From the NCBI RefSeq assembly GCF_013265555.1, contig NZ_CP041345.1, forward strand, positions 682,001-746,000: 64,000 nucleotides of DNA. Reading direction: 5' to 3'. This document shows positions 55,803-64,000 of the stretch, piece by piece (positions within the stretch are counted from its first letter, which is position 1; each line of letters opens with the position of its first letter). The notes below the pieces were generated by a model. That model ran no database searches and had not been told where the DNA came from. It saw only the letters and a list, made by a program, of their open reading frames with translations. This DNA comes from Tenuifilum thalassicum. Lineage in GTDB: Bacteria; Bacteroidota; Bacteroidia; Bacteroidales; Tenuifilaceae. A program made the translations under genes and the position numbers.

Positions 55803-57305
55803 TTATTTTGTTTTACCTTTAGTAGTTGCCTTTTTTACTGTGTTTTTCTTCTCAGTTTTAGCCTTTTGCTTTCCCGTACTCTTAGTAGATGTAGAAGATT
55901 TGGATTTGGTTGATTTTCTCCTTTTAGGTTTTTCATCCTTAGCTTTGCTAAGTTTTGTAGAAGTTTCAGTGTCTACATCTTTTACTGCATTTGATTTTGC
56001 AGGCTCATTCTCTTCATTTAGTTCCGATTGTAGTTCCTCAATTTTCTCCCTGTAAAGTTCAATAAGTTTTAATGCATTCTCAGTATTTTCTATATCATTT
56101 TGCTCAACTGGGCTTTCAATTAATTTCTTTTTAAGGCGTAGGGTGAAATCACTTAATACATTCATGTAGTTGATAAAAGCATCGTATGGTGAGTCGTAAG
56201 GGTTGAAGTATTTATGAACATCGCCATCGCTAAACCATTTGGTGCACATATAGTAGAAATGGTCGCTTGTTTGTAGGTATAGCCAATCGCGTTTTATGTC
56301 TGGGTCATTGGTTTTCTCAACCATTTCGGCTAAAGAATATAGCTCATTGAAAGCGCTATCCTGCAACTCGTTACCAAGCCATGCTGTTAGGTCACGCTCC
56401 TCGTCAGCCCATGAAATTGGGTGGGGGACGTGGAGTAATGCTACTGGTTGATGCTTTTGAGCCGCTTCCGATGGTGTTAAAAATTCAAAGTTTGAGTTGG
56501 TGAAAACCCTATCGGGGAGTGCTCGCATAAAGTCAAAAATTCCAGTTTCGGCCCATTGATGTTCACCAAAGGTTTCGTAATCCATGAAAAGATTTACAAT
56601 CTCTTCATTTGGATTAATGTTATTTAACCAGTGAACATACTTTTCGGTAGTGAGTGGCCATTCACTCCAGTCGCGATTGGAGAAACGAAAGGCGATATCG
56701 TCACTTAATCTAAAGTTTTTGAGCAGTAGCCTTAGTTTAGGATTTATAGCGTTAGAGTAAACGAAATTTGGGCTTTTCCAGCCTAGTATATGTTTTGCAC
56801 CTTCTGTTAGCATGGTGTTAAAGCCAAGGTCGGCTACCATTGCGCCAATTTCGTCGGAGTAAATAAGCTCCGTGTTTCTGAAAGCTTTTGGTTTATAACC
56901 AATTAGTTTCTCCAACTTTTCGGTATGGGCTTTAACCTGCTTTGTGAACTCTTCCCTGCTCTTTAAAGCAGATAGCGAGTGAGAGTAGGTTTCTGCCAAA
57001 AACTCTACGCTTCCTGTTTCTGCAAGTTTTTGAAAACTTTCCAAAACATCGGGTGCATATAGTTCAAATTGGTCAAGGGCTGTCCCCGAAATAGAATACG
57101 CTATTTTAAATCGTAAACCATACTCCTTGATAAGGTCTAGCATTAGCTTATTGGTTGGCAGATAGCATTTCTCTGCCACCTTTCGCATAATTGATTTATT
57201 GGCAAAATCATCAAAGTAGTCATGATTTTTTCCTATATCGAAGAAACGATATCTGCGCAATCTGAACGGTTGGTGTACCTGAAAATAAAAACAAATGGTT
57301 TTCAT
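55803..57305 (-). CDS. GH57 family glycoside hydrolase with lysine-rich tail
   Basis: A 500-residue cytoplasmic amylase-like enzyme. GH57 elements: HQP (residues 11-13) in FYFQVHQPFRLRRYRFF, catalytic Glu146 in AFRNTELIYSDEIG, and catalytic Asp242 in LFMDYETFGEHQW. The last 70 residues or so form a highly basic, low-complexity tail rich in Lys, Ser and Thr (PKRRKSTKSKSSTSTKSTG), reminiscent of histone H1. This tail is not part of the hydrolase fold. No signal peptide. It lies between the GT4 synthase gene (11 bases) and the synthase-phosphorylase gene (12 bases). Confidence 0.9.
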   Translation of the reverse strand: MKTICFYFQVHQPFRLRRYRFFDIGKNHDYFDDFANKSIMRKVAEKCYLPTNKLMLDLIKEYGLRFKIAYSISGTALDQFELYAPDVLESFQKLAETGSVEFLAETYSHSLSALKSREEFTKQVKAHTEKLEKLIGYKPKAFRNTELIYSDEIGAMVADLGFNTMLTEGAKHILGWKSPNFVYSNAINPKLRLLLKNFRLSDDIAFRFSNRDWSEWPLTTEKYVHWLNNINPNEEIVNLFMDYETFGEHQWAETGIFDFMRALPDRVFTNSNFEFLTPSEAAQKHQPVALLHVPHPISWADEERDLTAWLGNELQDSAFNELYSLAEMVEKTNDPDIKRDWLYLQTSDHFYYMCTKWFSDGDVHKYFNPYDSPYDAFINYMNVLSDFTLRLKKKLIESPVEQNDIENTENALKLIELYREKIEELQSELNEENEPAKSNAVKDVDTETSTKLSKAKDEKPKRRKSTKSKSSTSTKSTGKQKAKTEKKNTVKKATTKGKTK

Positions 57306-57316
57306 ATTTTAATATT

Positions 57317-58600
57317 TTACTTGTTAGCTAATTTGTTATAGATTTCGTTAATCATGCCAGCGGCCCTATCCCATTTCATGTTGTTAACCTCTTCTTGGCC
57401 GTGTTTGATGAAAAATTCTGAAAGGGCTTTGTAGTTGAGCAATCCATAGATGCTATCGGCAAGGGCATCTATATCCCAAAAATCAACTTTAATGGCATGC
57501 CTTAATACTTCAGCAACTCCAGATTGTTTAGAAATGATAACAGGCACATTTGAGCGCATGGCTTCCAGTGGGCTAATACCAAAAGGCTCAGATACCGACG
57601 GCATAACGTAAACATCGGAGAGTGCAAACATTTGGTTAACCTCATTTCCTTTCAAAAATCCTGTAAAATGGAAGCGCGGTGCTATTCCTAGCTGTGCCAC
57701 ACGGCGAATCATACGATTAAGCATATCTCCACTACCTGCCATAACGAATCGAACATTTTGAGTTCGTTTTAGAACCTTATTGGCAGCTTCAACAAAGTAA
57801 TCGGGTCCTTTCTGGAATGTAACCCTACCTAGGAATGTAACAACCTTTTCGTCAACCCCACGCTCAAACTCTTCCTCAATTCTATTAACGAAATGTACAG
57901 CGTTATGAACTGTAATCACTTTTTCGGGATTAATTCCATAGCGATTTATCACTATGTTCCTAGTATAGTTACTTACAGTAATTACTGTGTCGGCAACTTC
58001 CATGCCTCTACGCTCAATGTTGTAAACCGACTGGTTAATGTTTTCACCGCTTCGGTCAAATTCAGTTGCATGAACGTGAATTACAAGGGGTTTACCCGAA
58101 ACCATTTTGGCTGCAATACCTGCAGGATATGTGAGCCAGTCGTGAGCATGGATAACATCAAATTTTTCGCGCCAAGCTATTGAAGCGGCTGTTATTGCAT
58201 AACGCGTAACTTCCGACATTAGGTTAGGCCCGTATTTGCCAGAAAATCGAAACTTCTTTTTTGTGTATACTGTTTCGTATTTAGCTACTTCTTTTTCAGC
58301 GTATTCAACAATTCTTTTATATTCTTCGGGGTCAACATAAGGAACTATGTTTGAACTTATCTCAAGGTACTTAATGTTTCTCCAGAACTCTTCAAGATTT
58401 TTGGAAGTGTGAGAAACTTCAATATCTTCTGCACTTACTAATCTAACCCTACGTTGGTCCTCGTCGCCGTAGGCTTTAGGAACAACAAAAATTATTTCGG
58501 TACCTTGTTTTGCAAGGGCTCTGGTAAGCCCATAGCATGCCGTGCCTAACCCACCTGTTATATGAGGTGGAAATTCCCACCCAAACATAAGTACTCTCAT
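57317..58600 (-). CDS. GT4 glycosyltransferase (glycogen synthase-like)
   Basis: A 427-residue retaining glycosyltransferase with GT-B fold. N-terminal domain MRVLMFGWEFPPHITGGLGT (acceptor-side glycine loop), HAHDWLTYPAGIAAKMV; C-terminal donor domain with FLGRVTFQKGPDYFVEAANK and the E-x7-E motif in SVSEPFGISPLEAMRS. Predicted to elongate alpha-1,4-glucan chains from an NDP-glucose donor. It is the second synthase-like enzyme in the operon besides the fused GT3 domain, 4 bases downstream of the debranching enzyme gene. Confidence 0.9.
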   Translation of the reverse strand: MRVLMFGWEFPPHITGGLGTACYGLTRALAKQGTEIIFVVPKAYGDEDQRRVRLVSAEDIEVSHTSKNLEEFWRNIKYLEISSNIVPYVDPEEYKRIVEYAEKEVAKYETVYTKKKFRFSGKYGPNLMSEVTRYAITAASIAWREKFDVIHAHDWLTYPAGIAAKMVSGKPLVIHVHATEFDRSGENINQSVYNIERRGMEVADTVITVSNYTRNIVINRYGINPEKVITVHNAVHFVNRIEEEFERGVDEKVVTFLGRVTFQKGPDYFVEAANKVLKRTQNVRFVMAGSGDMLNRMIRRVAQLGIAPRFHFTGFLKGNEVNQMFALSDVYVMPSVSEPFGISPLEAMRSNVPVIISKQSGVAEVLRHAIKVDFWDIDALADSIYGLLNYKALSEFFIKHGQEEVNNMKWDRAAGMINEIYNKLANK

Positions 58601-58603
58601 AGC

Positions 58604-60556
58604 TTAATTGTTTTTTGAATTAAATTTTTCAACCATTTTATTGATTCGTATTATTTCTGCAACGCTCCATGCTTGCGAAATGCATCCATTGGGGCGTTGA
58701 GGTGGGTCGCCATCATATACTTCCGATATCGTACAAATTCCATGGATTCCAATGTCTTCTTTAAAAGATTCTAATATTTCATTAGCAATATTTACAGCAC
58801 GAGTGGGATTAATTCTGAAATGCGCTTCGACATATGCCCCAAGCAGCCACGGCCAGGCTGTTCCTTGGTGGTAAGCCGAGTCGCGTGTTGGTTGGTCGCC
58901 TTCATACCTTCCAACGTAATGAGGGTTGTTTGGTGAAAGGGTTCTTAGGCCCTTAGGCGTATAAAGTTCCTTGTCTATAACCTTGAGTATGCTTGGCATC
59001 TTATCCTCGTCCAATGGGGTGTATTTAAGCGATAATGCAAATACCTGGTTTGGTCGAATGTCGGTATTAGGTCCATTTTCATCAACATAATCGGCCAGGT
59101 ATCCCAGCTCAGGTAACCAGAATAGCTTATTGAATGATTCTTTTGCTCTTTCAGCAACTGGTAGCCATTCCTTCACAAACCTGTAGTCTTTATTTTTTGT
59201 AGCCAGCTCAATGGTGAACATAAGGGCATTGTACCAAAGGGCATTAATTTCAACCGGGTAGCCAATTCGTGGAGTTACAGGTTTTCCATGTACAACAGCA
59301 TCCATCCAGGTAAGGGCATATCCTTTTTTACCCGCCCAAACCAAACCGTTTTCCATCATCTTGATGTTGAAGGGCAGACCATCGCGGAAGGCTTTTATGA
59401 TGTTTTTCATTCGTTTGCCAAATTCCTTCCATACAGTTTTATGGTCGTTGGTATATTCGTAATACTGTTGTAAGGCCCAGAAATACCATAATGGAGCATC
59501 AACGGAGTTAAATGCTTGTGAAGTATAGTTTCCCATATTGGGGAATAGGCCATTTTTTAACTTTTTACTAAGGGAGTCAAGCAAAGTTTTACAAAGATTT
59601 GGGTTGTCGAGCCCAAGAGTTAATCCTGGTAGGGATATGAACGAATCGCGTCCCCAACTTCCAAACCAAGGATACCCAGCAATTATGTCCCATTTCTTGT
59701 TTTTATGAACAATAAACTGGTTTGCTGCATTCGCAATGCATGCCTCAAAGCTATCTTTGTTAGGTCTAATCTCTAGTTCTTTGTTGAATTTACGTAAAAG
59801 CGATGATGGAGAATGCTCTTCTGTTGATGCCGAAAAGATTATGCTATCTCCTTTTTTAATGGGAATTTCAAAATATCCAGGCACAAAAAGGTCCTCATGA
59901 CCCTCGTAACCGCGTTTTAGCTCCTCCATGTATTCAATGTTATAGTACCAATCGGGACATGGGACAAACTCATTTTTTTTGTTAAGCTGCAAGTGGAGTG
60001 TTGGAAAGCCTGTGTAGAGTTTATACTTAACACCATTTTGGCAAGGTTGAAACTTAGTATTTGCCCACATGTTTGCTTTTGATACATTATGAGCATTACG
60101 GAATGCTAGGAATGGCTTAATTTTAAGTCGGGTTGGGCTGTGGGCGTCAAGCAAAGTATAGCGTATCATAAATTGTTCCTCGTTGTGTACAAATAGCAAT
60201 TCCTTTTTCAGCACTACACCGCCCACTCTATAGGTTAAAGTGGGAGTTGGTTCGTAAACAAAATCAATTATGTATTTATGCCCTCGAGGCTCATAGATGC
60301 CAGGGTACCTATGTATGCCAAGGTTAAATTCTTGCCCATGTTGAATAACGGTTTCATCAACACTCGATAACAGAACATGGTTCTCGCCATCGAACTCATC
60401 AATAGGTAAAACCATTAGGCCATGATACTTTCTTGTGTTGCAAAGAATGATTGAAGTACTGCAATAACCACCCGCACGATTGGTGCTCAATATTTCCCGA
60501 TTAAGTGAGTACTCTAGATTAACTAGTTTTTCTTTGTCGAATGAAAGGTATTTCAT
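58604..60556 (-). CDS. Glycogen debranching enzyme (amylo-alpha-1,6-glucosidase)
   Basis: Removes alpha-1,6 branches of glycogen. The 650 residues begin with an N-terminal beta domain (YSLNREILSTNRAGGYCSTS) and have a C-terminal (alpha/alpha)6 domain: PWFGSWGRDSFISLPGL, YALTWMDAVVHGKPVTPRIG, EINALWYNALMF, and RDSAYHQGTAWPWLLGAYVE, the pattern of the archaeal-type GDE C-terminal domain. First gene of the minus-strand operon, followed after 3 bases by GT4. No clear TAnnTTTG was identified upstream. Confidence 0.93.
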   Translation of the reverse strand: MKYLSFDKEKLVNLEYSLNREILSTNRAGGYCSTSIILCNTRKYHGLMVLPIDEFDGENHVLLSSVDETVIQHGQEFNLGIHRYPGIYEPRGHKYIIDFVYEPTPTLTYRVGGVVLKKELLFVHNEEQFMIRYTLLDAHSPTRLKIKPFLAFRNAHNVSKANMWANTKFQPCQNGVKYKLYTGFPTLHLQLNKKNEFVPCPDWYYNIEYMEELKRGYEGHEDLFVPGYFEIPIKKGDSIIFSASTEEHSPSSLLRKFNKELEIRPNKDSFEACIANAANQFIVHKNKKWDIIAGYPWFGSWGRDSFISLPGLTLGLDNPNLCKTLLDSLSKKLKNGLFPNMGNYTSQAFNSVDAPLWYFWALQQYYEYTNDHKTVWKEFGKRMKNIIKAFRDGLPFNIKMMENGLVWAGKKGYALTWMDAVVHGKPVTPRIGYPVEINALWYNALMFTIELATKNKDYRFVKEWLPVAERAKESFNKLFWLPELGYLADYVDENGPNTDIRPNQVFALSLKYTPLDEDKMPSILKVIDKELYTPKGLRTLSPNNPHYVGRYEGDQPTRDSAYHQGTAWPWLLGAYVEAHFRINPTRAVNIANEILESFKEDIGIHGICTISEVYDGDPPQRPNGCISQAWSVAEIIRINKMVEKFNSKNN

Positions 60557-60672
60557 GGCTTAATAAATTTTAAATGGTTAAACTTGTAAAACAAATGGTT
60601 GGGCAACCACTAAAGACTTAACAAGTTAGCTAAAAAAGGCGATATAATTGCTATTTTGGAGTAAACTTTTGC

Positions 60673-60680
60673 TAATTTTG
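60673..60680 (+). promoter_or_regulatory. -7 promoter element of the thioredoxin-like lipoprotein gene
   Basis: TAATTTTG, exact TAnnTTTG match, with TTG (60648-60650) about 22 bases upstream; 41 bases before the ATG at 60722. Confidence 0.5.
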
Positions 60681-60721
60681 GATGATTAAATTTACGATAC
60701 TTCAGATATAATTCGTTTGCG

Positions 60722-61975
60722 ATGCATGTTAAATTTTTTCAAATTTTTTTATCAATAGTAAAAACATCTTCTATTTTTTGTGTTGTTTTATTATTTGCTT
60801 CATGTTCAGAACGGTATGATAGGGTTGAGGTGAATATCAAAGTGCCAGAGTGGGGGAATTCTTTTGCGTACTATAACTTTCATTCAAATGCTAACCAAAC
60901 TCTTTTTGATTCCGTGAGAATTAATAGTAGTGGGGAAGGTATTATAAAATTAAAAACCTCATTACCTTCTGTTATTGCTTTGAGTAACGACAAAAAGGTT
61001 TTTCCTATAGTTCTTGTTGTAAAACCTGGAGATAGAATTAGCATTTCTTCAACTAATGGCAGTTGGGAAGTAAGTGGTTCACAAGAAAGCATGAAACTTA
61101 TGAAGTTTCAGAATAGGGTTGTTAATAGCGATAAACTCCTTAAAAAATTAAGGAACAACTATGCAAAATGCGATAGCTTAGAGATAAAAGATTCTCTTTA
61201 TAAGAATTACCTATCAGCTCGCGATTCTATACTGAATGTGCTAAAACAGGATGCTTTCAGAATGGTTTCCTCAACCCCATATAACATTTCAGCTATTTTT
61301 CTAATAACTGCTAGAATTGAGAATAGACAAATTTTACCTTACAATGAGTTTAAGGAACTTTATCGTTCGGTCGATACAAGCCTCTCTCACTACTACTCAG
61401 ATGATTCTCTTTATCAATCTTTTAAAAAGATTATAAAGCAATTTCAGCTAACAGATAGTTTGAGAAAAATTGAGAGTAAGCTTATAGTTGGTAACAGCAT
61501 TCCGCAACAAAGTTTTATATCTATAAAAGGGGAGAATATTTCGTTACCTGGTATTTGGGCTAGGTGTATATTGCTTGATTTTTGGGGTGCAGGTTCAAAG
61601 CTAAACAATAACCTTCAAAAAAAAGAGCTTAAGAGACTTTTTGAGAAGCACAAAAAGAACGGGCTAGCAGTGGTTAGCTTTGGAGTTGGGTTAGACTCGG
61701 CTCAAATAGCTCAAATGACACAACTCGACACATTAAGTTGGTATCAGGTAAGTCTTGCATCCCAAAGCGATATTAACAAGCTAAAAGAATATGGGGTGGT
61801 TGAACTACCAACATATATATTGACTAATCGTTATGGAACCGTAATTGCCAAAGCAAAGGATATTGATGTGATTGATTCAAAAATAGATTCAATGTTACAA
61901 GTGTATAAACGGTGGCTTTTGGTAAGACAAAAAGCCGATACACTAAATCGTGCAGATACTCTTAAGACTAAATAG
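60722..61975 (+). CDS. Thioredoxin-like (TlpA-type) lipoprotein lacking CxxC
   Basis: A 417-residue lipoprotein: hydrophobic signal and lipobox LLFASC (Cys28). An N-terminal beta domain of the DUF4369 kind (VEVNIKVPEWGNSFAYYNF), a helical middle part, and a C-terminal thioredoxin-fold domain (about 265-400) with ISLPGIWARCILLDFWGAGS, KNGLAVVSFGVGLDSAQ and ELPTYILTNRYGTVIAKAKD (cis-Pro preserved). Where relatives have WCxxC after FW, this has GAGSKLNN, so no redox-active pair exists. It is therefore unlikely to be a thiol oxidoreductase. It ends one base before the rsmA ATG. Confidence 0.85.
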   Translation: MHVKFFQIFLSIVKTSSIFCVVLLFASCSERYDRVEVNIKVPEWGNSFAYYNFHSNANQTLFDSVRINSSGEGIIKLKTSLPSVIALSNDKKVFPIVLVVKPGDRISISSTNGSWEVSGSQESMKLMKFQNRVVNSDKLLKKLRNNYAKCDSLEIKDSLYKNYLSARDSILNVLKQDAFRMVSSTPYNISAIFLITARIENRQILPYNEFKELYRSVDTSLSHYYSDDSLYQSFKKIIKQFQLTDSLRKIESKLIVGNSIPQQSFISIKGENISLPGIWARCILLDFWGAGSKLNNNLQKKELKRLFEKHKKNGLAVVSFGVGLDSAQIAQMTQLDTLSWYQVSLASQSDINKLKEYGVVELPTYILTNRYGTVIAKAKDIDVIDSKIDSMLQVYKRWLLVRQKADTLNRADTLKTK

Positions 61976-61976
61976 C

Positions 61977-62747
61977 ATGCCAGAAGTTCGTCCCAAAAAA
62001 CATTTAGGCCAGCATTTTTTAAATGATAAGCGAATAGCAAATCGTATTGTTGATAGCTTAACGGCTGCTAATGCTGAAAAAATTGTTGAGATTGGGCCTG
62101 GAATGGGCGTTTTAACTTTTGAATTATTTGAACGTTTTAAGGAAAAGCTAGTTGCTGTTGAGGTTGATGGTGAATCTGTTGAGTATCTTAATAAAAACAT
62201 TCCTGAGCTGAATATTATTGAAGGTGATTTTTTGGAAATCAACCTGTTAAAGGAAATCGGGAACCACTTTTCAATTATAGGCAACCTACCATACAACATT
62301 TCGTCGCAGATTTTTTTCAAAATTCTTGAGCATCGGGAACATGTTCCCGAGGTTGTTGCCATGGTTCAACGTGAAGTTGCTCAACGAATAGCCGAAAAAC
62401 CAGGTAGTAGAACCTATGGAATTTTAAGCGTTTTGCTTCAGGCTTACTATAACATTGAGTATCTTTTTACGGTAAGCGAAGGTTGTTTTACTCCTCCACC
62501 TAAGGTGAAATCGGCAGTTGTAAGGCTCACACGAAATGGAGTAACCAACTTGGGGTGCGATTATAAGCTATTTGAAAGGGTTGTAAAGGCAGCATTTAAC
62601 CAACGTAGAAAAACCCTTCGGAATGCAATTAAGGCTCGGTTTAACGGAATCGAAATATCCGATACCTATGCAGGTAGAAGGGCCGAACAACTTTCGGTGG
62701 AGCAGTTTGTTGATTTGACAAACGAAATTACTCAGCTAACCCATTAA
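61977..62747 (+). CDS. rsmA: 16S rRNA dimethyladenosine transferase RsmA
   Basis: Dimethylates A1518 and A1519 of 16S rRNA with SAM. The start is the ATG at 61977 (MPEVRPKKHLGQHFLNDKRI), one base after the previous stop; this is the family start, so an earlier in-frame start is excluded. Motifs: GQHFL, VEIGPGMGVLTFELFERF (SAM), NLPYNISSQIFFKIL (catalytic NLPY), and FTPPPKVKSAVVRL. 256 residues. The stop overlaps the stop of the convergent permease gene within TTAA. Confidence 0.96.
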   Translation: MPEVRPKKHLGQHFLNDKRIANRIVDSLTAANAEKIVEIGPGMGVLTFELFERFKEKLVAVEVDGESVEYLNKNIPELNIIEGDFLEINLLKEIGNHFSIIGNLPYNISSQIFFKILEHREHVPEVVAMVQREVAQRIAEKPGSRTYGILSVLLQAYYNIEYLFTVSEGCFTPPPKVKSAVVRLTRNGVTNLGCDYKLFERVVKAAFNQRRKTLRNAIKARFNGIEISDTYAGRRAEQLSVEQFVDLTNEITQLTH

Positions 62748-64000
62748 GATTTGGTGTTAATAGCCTCTACAGGGCTTAATCTAGACGCTACCCAGGCAGG
62801 GAAAAATCCAGAAACAACACCTATAGTTGCAGAGATAAAAAGCCCACGTAATACATTGCTAATTGTTAACGATACTTTAAAGTCTAAACCGTGAGTAACA
62901 ATCTGGGTACCAATAAAGATTAGAATGAGCCCAATGGCGCCACCAATTACAGCCAGCAGAACAGCTTCGTAAAGGAACTGAATAAGTATAAAGTAACGTT
63001 TAGCACCTAGTGCTTTTTGAACACCAATTTGGCTTGTACGTTCTTTTACCGAAACGAACATGATGTTTGCAATGCCAAAACCGCCAACTATAATGGAGAA
63101 GAATGCTATAAAACCGCCAGCAAAGTTAATTGATCCAAAAATAGAATCGAGACTACTCTTAAGCATATCAATTTGATTAAGAGCAAAATCATCGTCGTCA
63201 AGGGGCTTTAGCTTATGGTGAGCTCTTAAAATACCACGGAGCTCATCTTTTAAGTCTGCAACGTTTGTATTTTCTTTTGCTTTAACCATAATCCATGGTC
63301 CAGAGCGCCTTAAATCGACCATAGTTCGAGCTAAATTTAATGGTATTAATACCATGTTATCAAGGCTGTTTTCACCTATGGCCGATTTCCCTTCTTTGGC
63401 AAAAACACCAATTACACTAACTTTTTGGCCGCCAATCTTTATCATTTTTCCAATTGGATTAGCCCCTTGAAATAGTTCCTTTGCTATTTCGCTTCCAATA
63501 ACAGCGATTGGTCTGCTTGATGTAATTTCAAAAAGGTTAAAAAACCTGCCATTCTCAATCTCAAACGATCTTATTTTGTCAAAATCCTTGCTTACTCCAT
63601 ATATGGTTGTTTCAGGAATGTTATTACTTTCCCATTTTACTTGCTTATTAAAAGCAACATTAAAACAGGCGCTTTCTGTTAGTAAACTTTTTCTACGAAT
63701 TTCATCTAGGTCGCTAATAGTAGGTTCTGGTCTGTTAAAATACTTCCACCAAGGATATTCCTGGTTGCCGCCCCATGGCCACTTTTGAACATAAACCACA
63801 TTTTTGCCCAGCGCTTGTAAGCTATCGCGGACGTTCTTTTCAAGGCTATCAACCATGGTAAAAACTGAGATGATTGCAAAGATCCCTATGGTTATCCCAA
63901 AAAGCGATAGGAAAGTTCTAAGCTTATTTGCAACTATTGACTGGTATGCAAACTGCATACTTTCGTGAGCAAGTTTAAAAAGTATGATTAGTGGGCGAAA
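62744..64000 (-). CDS. MacB/FtsX-type ABC transporter permease, 5' end cut by window
   Basis: An inner-membrane permease with the layout TM - periplasmic MacB-like core - three TMs. The first helix is LRTFLSLFGITIGIFAIISV, then a periplasmic domain with GVFAKEGKSAIGENSLDNMV, then three helices (FAGGFIAFFSIIVGGFGIAN, FLYEAVLLAVIGGAIGLILIF, GLFISATIGVVSGFFPAWVA) with the family end WVASRLSPVEAINT. An ATG at 63958 is inside the conserved N-terminus: the same frame is open to base 64000 and reads FRPLIILFKLAHES just before it, which matches the family's N-terminal amphipathic segment. The true start is therefore outside the window. An ATPase gene is expected beyond the edge. Confidence 0.85.
   Translation of the reverse strand, partial: FRPLIILFKLAHESMQFAYQSIVANKLRTFLSLFGITIGIFAIISVFTMVDSLEKNVRDSLQALGKNVVYVQKWPWGGNQEYPWWKYFNRPEPTISDLDEIRRKSLLTESACFNVAFNKQVKWESNNIPETTIYGVSKDFDKIRSFEIENGRFFNLFEITSSRPIAVIGSEIAKELFQGANPIGKMIKIGGQKVSVIGVFAKEGKSAIGENSLDNMVLIPLNLARTMVDLRRSGPWIMVKAKENTNVADLKDELRGILRAHHKLKPLDDDDFALNQIDMLKSSLDSIFGSINFAGGFIAFFSIIVGGFGIANIMFVSVKERTSQIGVQKALGAKRYFILIQFLYEAVLLAVIGGAIGLILIFIGTQIVTHGLDFKVSLTISNVLRGLFISATIGVVSGFFPAWVASRLSPVEAINTKS

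Noticed and set aside
55780-56055. Plus-strand open frame rich in Phe, Ser, Val and Leu opposite the GH57 tail
   Set aside because: It is the antisense of the lysine-rich low-complexity tail; its composition follows from the codons of the real gene.
63958-63958. ATG at 63958 as the start of the ABC permease
   Set aside because: The frame remains open upstream to the window end with family-like residues, so the gene continues outside.
1-64000. tRNA, rRNA, riboswitch, CRISPR, phage or insertion sequence
   Set aside because: Read both strands in all spacers; no clover-leaf, repeat-spacer array, transposase or integrase pattern was seen. No FMN or SAH riboswitch was found before ribF or ahcY.

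Overview
This window is a chromosomal segment of a Bacteroidota bacterium, most likely Bacteroidales or Marinilabiliales-like. Evidence for this: TAnnTTTG-type -7 promoter elements, GldD and GldE gliding proteins, three large proteins with type IX secretion (T9SS) C-terminal sorting domains, a MurF-alanine racemase fusion, a bacterial PcrB/GGGP-synthase-like protein and an OlsF-like two-domain acyltransferase. Coding density is high. I see no phage, insertion sequence, CRISPR array, tRNA or rRNA.

Layout. 1-5,600: 3' part of pgi behind a 57-residue lipoprotein gene, then a gingipain-like C25 protease whose C-terminal modules are much more GC-rich than its ends. 5,600-11,100: rsmI and a conserved unknown, diverging from tdk, two small membrane proteins and murF-alr. 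11,100-16,300: a Crp/Fnr regulator with a palindrome in its promoter, nadE, a PorT-like barrel, ispE and corA. 16,500-29,700 (all minus strand): a membrane polyferredoxin, an Ntn-type amidohydrolase, an outer-membrane barrel, an M6 protease with T9SS signal, a lipoprotein, a LysM lytic transglycosylase, aroK, and the parE-parC pair. 30,000-34,700: a metal-receptor-like protein without signal peptide, a YiiX-like lipoprotein, an exported isochorismatase-like hydrolase, and a lipoprotein made of three 183-residue repeats. 34,700-38,000: gldE-gldD-phosphopantetheinyl transferase-PcrB, tightly packed. 38,000-45,400 (minus strand): an apparently dead PafA-family phosphatase, an M14 carboxypeptidase with T9SS signal, a DUF4870 protein, ettA and an unknown exported protein. 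45,500-51,400: OlsF-like acyltransferase, M19 dipeptidase, and ribF-ahcY. 51,500-60,600: a four-gene glycogen operon. 60,700-64,000: a cysteine-less thioredoxin-like lipoprotein, rsmA, and an ABC permease cut by the window edge.

How the genes work together. The glycogen operon encodes debranching enzyme, a GT4 glucan synthase, a GH57 amylase with a lysine-rich tail, and one 1,417-residue polypeptide that joins a GT3-type glycogen synthase to a GT35 phosphorylase. Synthesis and breakdown of storage glucan are therefore co-transcribed and partly covalently linked. Three T9SS cargo proteases together with GldD/GldE suggest a protein-degrading, possibly gliding lifestyle. The OlsF-like enzyme and PcrB suggest unusual membrane lipids (aminolipids and ether-linked prenyl lipids).

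The most unusual observations are: the PafA-like protein that has lost six of seven metal/nucleophile positions; the synthase-phosphorylase fusion; the composition mosaic inside the C25 protease gene; the 549-bp in-frame repeats; and the palindrome in the Crp/Fnr promoter. All homology statements come from reading motifs. No database search was run.
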